From: Eonycteris spelaea | Taxonomy: Eukaryota; Chordata; Mammalia; Chiroptera; Pteropodidae | Direction of reading: 5' to 3' | DNA: 64,000 nucleotides | Assembly (NCBI GenBank): GCA_003508835.1 | Contig: PUFA01000003.1 | Coordinates: 21,399,501-21,463,500, forward strand | Shown here: positions 59,120-64,000 of the stretch, one piece after another | How positions within the stretch are numbered: the stretch's first letter is position 1 | How the letters are laid out: every line of letters begins with the position of its first letter | Made by a program: the position numbers and the translations under genes | The notes under the pieces: generated by a model | What the model saw: the letters and a program-made list of their open reading frames with translations, nothing else | Databases searched by the model: none | Told to the model about the DNA's origin: nothing

Positions 59120-59260
59120 AAAATCTCAAAGTGAGTTTCCAGAGAAATTATTCCAATTTGCTGATTTTAGAGACCAGGAAGCTAAGGACCTAAGAAGTAG
59201 AATGATTTGGTTAAGGTCTCCCAGCAATATAAAAGTAGAACTGAAATAGATCATTGTTGT
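59120..59260 (-). repeat. MIR-class relic, antisense
   Basis: 'ttattccaatttgctgattttagagaccaggaagctaaggacc' then 'ttggttaaggtctcccagcaatataaaagtagaactga' follows the antisense pattern 'tttacagatgaggaaactgaggcc...ggtcacacagctagtaagtggcagagctg'. Confidence 0.65.
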
Positions 59261-60115
59261 TTTAGCCCCACCTAAGTGCTATTTCCTCATTCTTTATCTG
59301 CAAGCCTATCTCAGGTAAGTGATTATACTACTTAAGAGGGAGATGTCAAATGCACACAGTAAGGGCCAAAGCACAGAGGAACTAGGAGCAGAGGCAAAAA
59401 TGCATGTGCCTATTGTAGGTCAATTTATGGGAATAGGACATGGAACGTGAGATGTCCCAGAAGACGGACCTTGACTTACTCCAGCATCTCTCAGCAGCCT
59501 GGAAGTCTGGGATTGACAGAAGATGGTACCCCAATGGGCTGTGAGTACCAGTAACTGATGATAAAGAACAGCAATGTTGAAAGGGAGAAGGCCATTTTGA
59601 AAGGTGGAGGGAGAAAAAGTAAGCTTTCTACAACTTTAATAGGAGATGGCAAACCCACCTTCCCACCACACCCTGCCTCTGTCTATGAAGATCCTCAGGG
59701 CTTCAAACCCAATTCCTTCCCAGCTCTTTTGCAGAACTAAAGCAAACACACTGAGCACTGTTTACCAGAAGCAGCCAATGATGCCCCAAGGAGCAGTTAT
59801 CCCTGAACTTGTAATGCTGTCAGCAGAGAAAATGCTGATGCAATATTTGAAACTGAGTTCGGAGGAGAAAGCAACTGGTCCAGAAAAAGAATGAATAGGC
59901 ATAGTGGTTTTTCAAAGTGGGTCCCTTTAAATGTCCCCTAGCAAGGACAGCATGTCCCTGTGTCACCCTGAAATCAGTAATTAGAACTGACATCTAAGAA
60001 TCATAATGTCCAAATCTCCCTAATGTGATAAAACAGCCCAAGGTGACCATATATTCTGATCTCATTTTCCAACTATTTGGACTGGGTTGGTAGGCTTTCA
60101 TGGGAAACACTACTA
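59261..60115. other. Unclassified sequence
   Basis: Two overlapping plus frames (59558-59740 and 59646-59894) lie here. Neither has a recognisable domain. Confidence 0.45.
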
Positions 60116-60117
60116 AT

Positions 60118-60320
60118 ACGGGCATATACAGTTTACTGTGTGCAGGCGCTGTTCTTAAATTTTTTCTTTCATTATACTCACTTGATCCTCACCACTAATT
60201 TGTGAGATAGGTGCTATTATTTTTCATTAAATAAATAATTGAAACTCAGAGACTATACATAACTTGCCTAAGGTCGAGTGACTAGTAAGTGTTGGTACCA
60301 AGATTCCAGCTCCAAATTTT
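60118..60320 (-). repeat. MIR SINE, antisense
   Basis: 'acagtttactgtgtgcaggcgctgttct', 'actcacttgatcctcaccactaatttgtgagataggtgctattat', 'cttgcctaaggtcgagtgactagtaagtg' and 'ccaagattccagctcc' make a clear reversed MIR. Confidence 0.9.
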
Positions 60321-61044
60321 GTATTCTTAACTTCTACCCTTTCTGCAGGAGACCAGGCACCTGGAGTTAGTGGAAACCATGCAGAATGTAATGGGAACAA
60401 GAGGGAAAACCCCAAACCTGGACAAGGGGGTCAGGGAAGGGTTCCTGGGCAAAGTAACCTAAAGAATTCACCTGAAAATGGGGATGTGGGGGCTACAGAG
60501 GGAGCAACAGGTACTGTGCCCTGCAAAGAAAGAAACTGTAGCATTTTCTGATAAATGAGTCTATTTCAATATGATTGGGTGTAGAATTTGAAAGAAAAGT
60601 GGGAAAATGTAAGGCTGAAAAAGTTCATCAGTGACCAATCCCCAAGGGGCCTTACTTTGCCTTTAACAAGTGGCTTGTAGGTTGGGGTCTGGATAGGGCA
60701 CTCTCTTTCCAGTCCTCCTTTTAGAATGAATGGGCAATGTTAAATGATTTTGCTTTCTTTCATATCTAACATATGCAGATGCAATTGTTGATAAATTTGT
60801 TCATCATTGGTAAGCAATTTAGCAACATATTGGCTTTCTAGACTTCTGTTCTCATTCCAGTATAGCTTTTAGAAAAACATTGAAGGGTAAAAATGGTTTC
60901 TCTGGCCACCCTCTGTTTCTCTTAAATTATTTCTACATTGTCAGGTTCACCAACTCCTCCAGATCCTGCCTCAACTATAAGAACTCACAAAATAAATCTA
61001 ATAGTTGCAAAAGATTGATTCTCATATGTGTAGCCCAGAGAAAC
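60321..61044. other. Unclassified sequence
   Basis: Nothing recognised. Confidence 0.45.
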
Positions 61045-61245
61045 AACACAGCTTGATGTAGTTAAGAGCCTAGATTACAGAAACAAAGTTTGTGTTCAGA
61101 CCTTGACTATACCACTTCTGATCTATAGATCTTGGGGCAAATGCCTTAGCTGCTCTGTGCCTTAGTGGTTTTATACATGTCAAACACTTTGAAGAATGCC
61201 TGGTACATGAGAAGTGCTTAATAAACATTAGCTGTTATTGGTGTT
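61045..61245 (+). repeat. MIR SINE
   Basis: 'gatgtagttaagagcctagattac', 'gtgttcagaccttgactataccacttctgat', 'cttggggcaaatgccttagctgctctgtgccttag' and 'gcctggtacatgagaagtgcttaataaacattagctgttatt' are MIR landmarks in order. Confidence 0.88.
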
Positions 61246-61835
61246 TGTCGAAAATAGAGTTTGAATTATGAGCCAAATGCTTCGGGAATATACAGAAAGA
61301 AAAAATTTATTAGGGTAGAAAAGTATTCAGGGAAGACACCACAGAAAATTGGGCATTTTTCTTTCTTTTTTTGGAGAAAAGACGATGCTAATACCATCTC
61401 CCTCCACCCCGAACCGCAGCATTATAGCAAGTAATTCTTACCTCTGAAGGAGTGTTTGCTGCAGCCTTTTTGGAAGAGTGTCAACCTGTAGATCACTAGG
61501 TCAAGCTGCCTCTGATGCAGAAAGGCTTAGGACATCATCTGTTCAAATCATGTCCTAAAAAACATTGCTATGTGCTCCTATTTTAAGAAAAATCTTATTT
61601 AAAAAATCTAAAGTAGAATGATAAACCACTGCCACATTGCAGCAGGATTATTTACTTTATACAATAATTTGTGGCAAGGTTTTTTTTTTAATAACAGACT
61701 TCTTGAACATTAAAATATCTTGATTTGTGCTTGTCACTGAACTGAAAAGATATTAGCTGTGGAATTTGAGTTGCTCAACTGTGATGGCACCGAGCAACAG
61801 ACTAACATCACTTCTAATTCTTACAGGTGTAGAAC
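61246..61835. other. Unclassified sequence
   Basis: Nothing confidently recognised. A T-run lies at about 61681-61689. Confidence 0.45.
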
Positions 61836-61837
61836 GT

Positions 61838-61985
61838 GACATAGGTATTTATTATCCATGTTTTACAGTCAAAGAAACCAAGAATCTGAAGTTTAGTTGT
61901 CTTAGAATATGAATCTAGTTTATGAAAGAGCCTGAATTAAAGACTAAGTTCCAACACACGTGCTCTTCTCTGTATGATGCAAGTT
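61838..61985 (-). repeat. MIR-class relic, antisense
   Basis: 'tattatccatgttttacagtcaaagaaaccaagaatctgaag' and 'gagcctgaattaaagactaagttccaacacacgtgctcttctc' fit an antisense MIR. Confidence 0.65.
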
Positions 61986-63080
61986 CCATACATATAGGTT
62001 TAAATATTCCCCAGAACGAATCATCATTTGTTATTATAATCTCTCCACTAAGAAAACTACAGGTCTTTAAATCAGAAGAGGTTTTCAGGTTTTAGTTTGA
62101 TTTTTACCAGAGCCTCCTTGCTACTTTTTGGGCTACTTTTTACCTTCGGTGGCAACATAAACCCATCAGCTTAGCCTCCTGCTCCTCCCTAATTCAGCTT
62201 TCCACCTCATTTAACAAAATGCCAGCTCAATGATGGAATTCTCCGCTTTACCAAACATAAGATGGTGAGTGGAAATTTTACTCAATAACTCAATCCTTTC
62301 CAGTCTAATTAAGCCTATTTCAAGTCTCTGTCTAAATTTAGAACTGACAATTAACTGGTTGCTCACGTAGAGAAGAAGAGAGCATGTTCTCCTCCAGTAT
62401 GACTGTGATCCTTATTACATTGGCAAGAAAGAAAAATCTCCAAAGTAAACTACTTCTAATTTAGTAAAAATTTTCCATGATTCTCTGTTTTAGGCATCAC
62501 TTCTGGAAATCGTATTTCAGAAATTCAGGGGTTAATCCCAATCATGTTTTTTGTAGTTGATGTTGTTGACCCTTTGTTTTGAATTCAGTCAATAAAGCAT
62601 TGCCCTAACTTCTACCTCAAAAGAAATAAATTCCCCCAAATTTGTCCAGCCATATCTTTTTTTTCCAGACCAAACTGTTCTCAACTTGTCTGCCTAAAAT
62701 GAGGTTACTTTTTATACTGCTTAACAGATTATCTAGAATTGGATCCTGTCTGGCAAAACTTAGCTAACAGATTCCACATTTTCTTAACATAGCAGACTAC
62801 AGAAAAGCTCTGTGTGTGTGTGTGTGTGTACGTGCACATATCTGTTATTTATTCAGCCTCAGCCCAATAAGTTAAGAAGTCTACTTGGTCTTTGGCAATA
62901 TAAGATCTCTAGGAAAAGATGAGGAAAACAATGGAAAGCAAGATTCAGAACCAGTCCAAAGCTCTCAATTTCAGCAATGTGTAAAATAACCAAGAAATCT
63001 GCCTTCTTTCTATATTAGCCATCCTTATGATGAGGTGCAAGTTGCAGGAACATTGACAAAAATAAACAAAAATGTTAAAA
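61986..63080. other. Unclassified, with a (TG)n at about 62812-62828
   Basis: Nothing else recognised. Confidence 0.45.
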
Positions 63081-63084
63081 CCAA

Positions 63085-63215
63085 AAGGGACTCAGAGATT
63101 ACCTCATCTACCTCCTCCCATTTGTTGATGATTTTACTGAGATTCAGATAGAGTCCAAGGTCTTAGAGGTAGTCAAAACCAGGTCTCTGATCTTTAGCCT
63201 ATTGCTCTATCCACC
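63085..63215 (-). repeat. MIR/L3-class relic, antisense
   Basis: 'ccaaaagggactcagagattacctcatctacctcctcccatttg', 'ttttactgagattcagatagagtccaagg' and 'ctattgctctatccacca' follow the mammalian repeat 'gggaccttagagatcatctagtccaacccc...tctttccactacacca'. Confidence 0.55.
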
Positions 63216-64000
63216 AGAAGCTAGGTTCACCTGCTCGTTTTCGTGGTCTGTAACTGCCATCATTTAGTATGGTATTCTTCACTTCTCACAGCTGCAGAAG
63301 TTGGAAGCTACGCTTAAGCACAGGGCCAGTGAGAGGCATGAATTCATCAACACTACAGAAAAAGAAAAGATTGTGCAGCATAATAGATGCTATTGTGGAT
63401 GCTTCCTTGTCTTTTAAATTCCAATATACTTAGATTGGGTATTCAGGAGCTTTTAACATGTAATTTTATGGGCAGATTTTTTTTTTTTGAAATGAATAAC
63501 ATGGTTCCTAGAAATGAGGAAACAGTATGGTGGAATTGAGAGCTGGCTCCATCCATCCATCCAGGGACCTGCATGATTCCCAAGTCCACTGGTGACACTA
63601 AGATTTTTTCCTTTACCTTCTGCTTGGCTTTAACTTGCCAACCATTTATCGCATCTCATGCATGAGAAATCTATAGATTTTAAGTGGCTTCTAATTTCTG
63701 GTCACCCTGCTCCCCGCCCCTGCCCCACTCTTCGTTTAGATCCCTGTTCCTTGCAGGGAAGGGATAACAGTGTTGTAGATATCGGACACGTAGCTGTAGG
63801 GCTGAGGTCCAGACGTCATTGTCGATTGCGCTGCATTCTTCCTCAGCAGACTGCTCTGTGTGCTTGAGTAGCTTGCTCCTTTCAGTGCTGGGATCTTTAT
63901 ATTTGTTTTGTGCTGCCCCTGGTCAATTAAAACATTGATCCAATATTTCAGTTCTCCTTGGCTTTGCTTCAGCCTGTCAGAGCTTTTAACATTTGCCTTT
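63216..64000. other. Unclassified sequence
   Basis: A tiny (CATC)n patch lies at about 63549-63562. The frame at 63658-63867 has no recognisable content. A few CpGs cluster at 63780-63835. Confidence 0.45.

Overview
The window looks like nuclear DNA from a placental mammal. It is AT-rich and CpG-poor, with no operons, no long ORFs and no rRNA. It is packed with ancient mammal-wide repeats: MIR and L2, MLT1-type MaLR LTRs, MER5/MER20-type hAT elements, a Tigger-like element and L1M fragments. Several younger L1 3' ends share a 3' UTR style (ending in 'acctgaaactta...ccaatgt...') that I associate with laurasiatherian L1s. Alu, B1/B2, carnivore SINEC, ruminant Bov-tA/BovB and horse ERE elements are all absent. 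A bat, perhaps a fruit bat with little recent SINE activity, fits best, but this is inference and a BLAST search would settle it.

Layout. 1-9.8 kb: mostly unclassified sequence with MIR and L2 relics and short microsatellites. 9.86-10.9 kb: an MLT1 LTR, then a 5'-truncated L1 insertion with an exact 17-bp target-site duplication. 11-14 kb: several MIRs, one split by a (GT)n(GA)n tract, plus an LTR-like block. 15.1-17.7 kb: two old antisense L1 pieces and an L2 piece. 20.9-21.8 kb: an antisense segment that looks like a retrocopied mRNA 3' end. 22.6-31 kb: L2, MIR, a long (CTTT)n(CT)n tract and a hAT-like element. 31.5-36.6 kb: an MLT1 LTR, three adjacent MER5-type hAT elements, a CpG-richer segment ending in A24, an L1M piece and a MER20. 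38.8-48.1 kb: L2 and MIR relics, one possible coding exon on the minus strand near 40.0-40.2 kb, a younger antisense L1 3' end, a tRNA-Val(TAC) pseudogene and two same-strand MLT1 LTRs. 48.6-57.1 kb is the most L1-rich part: two younger L1 3' ends, a long antisense L1 split by a Tigger-like element, an opposing L1M, a near-complete antisense MLT1 LTR and an L1M 3' UTR. 57-64 kb: MIR-class relics only.

No complete protein-coding gene was found. The window is best read as intergenic or deep-intronic sequence. The ORFs present are short and are mostly artefacts of repeats and microsatellites. The one that reads most like real coding sequence is the 63-codon minus-strand frame at 39985-40176. Repeat family names are recalled from consensus sequences by eye, without RepeatMasker, so subfamily assignments are approximate.
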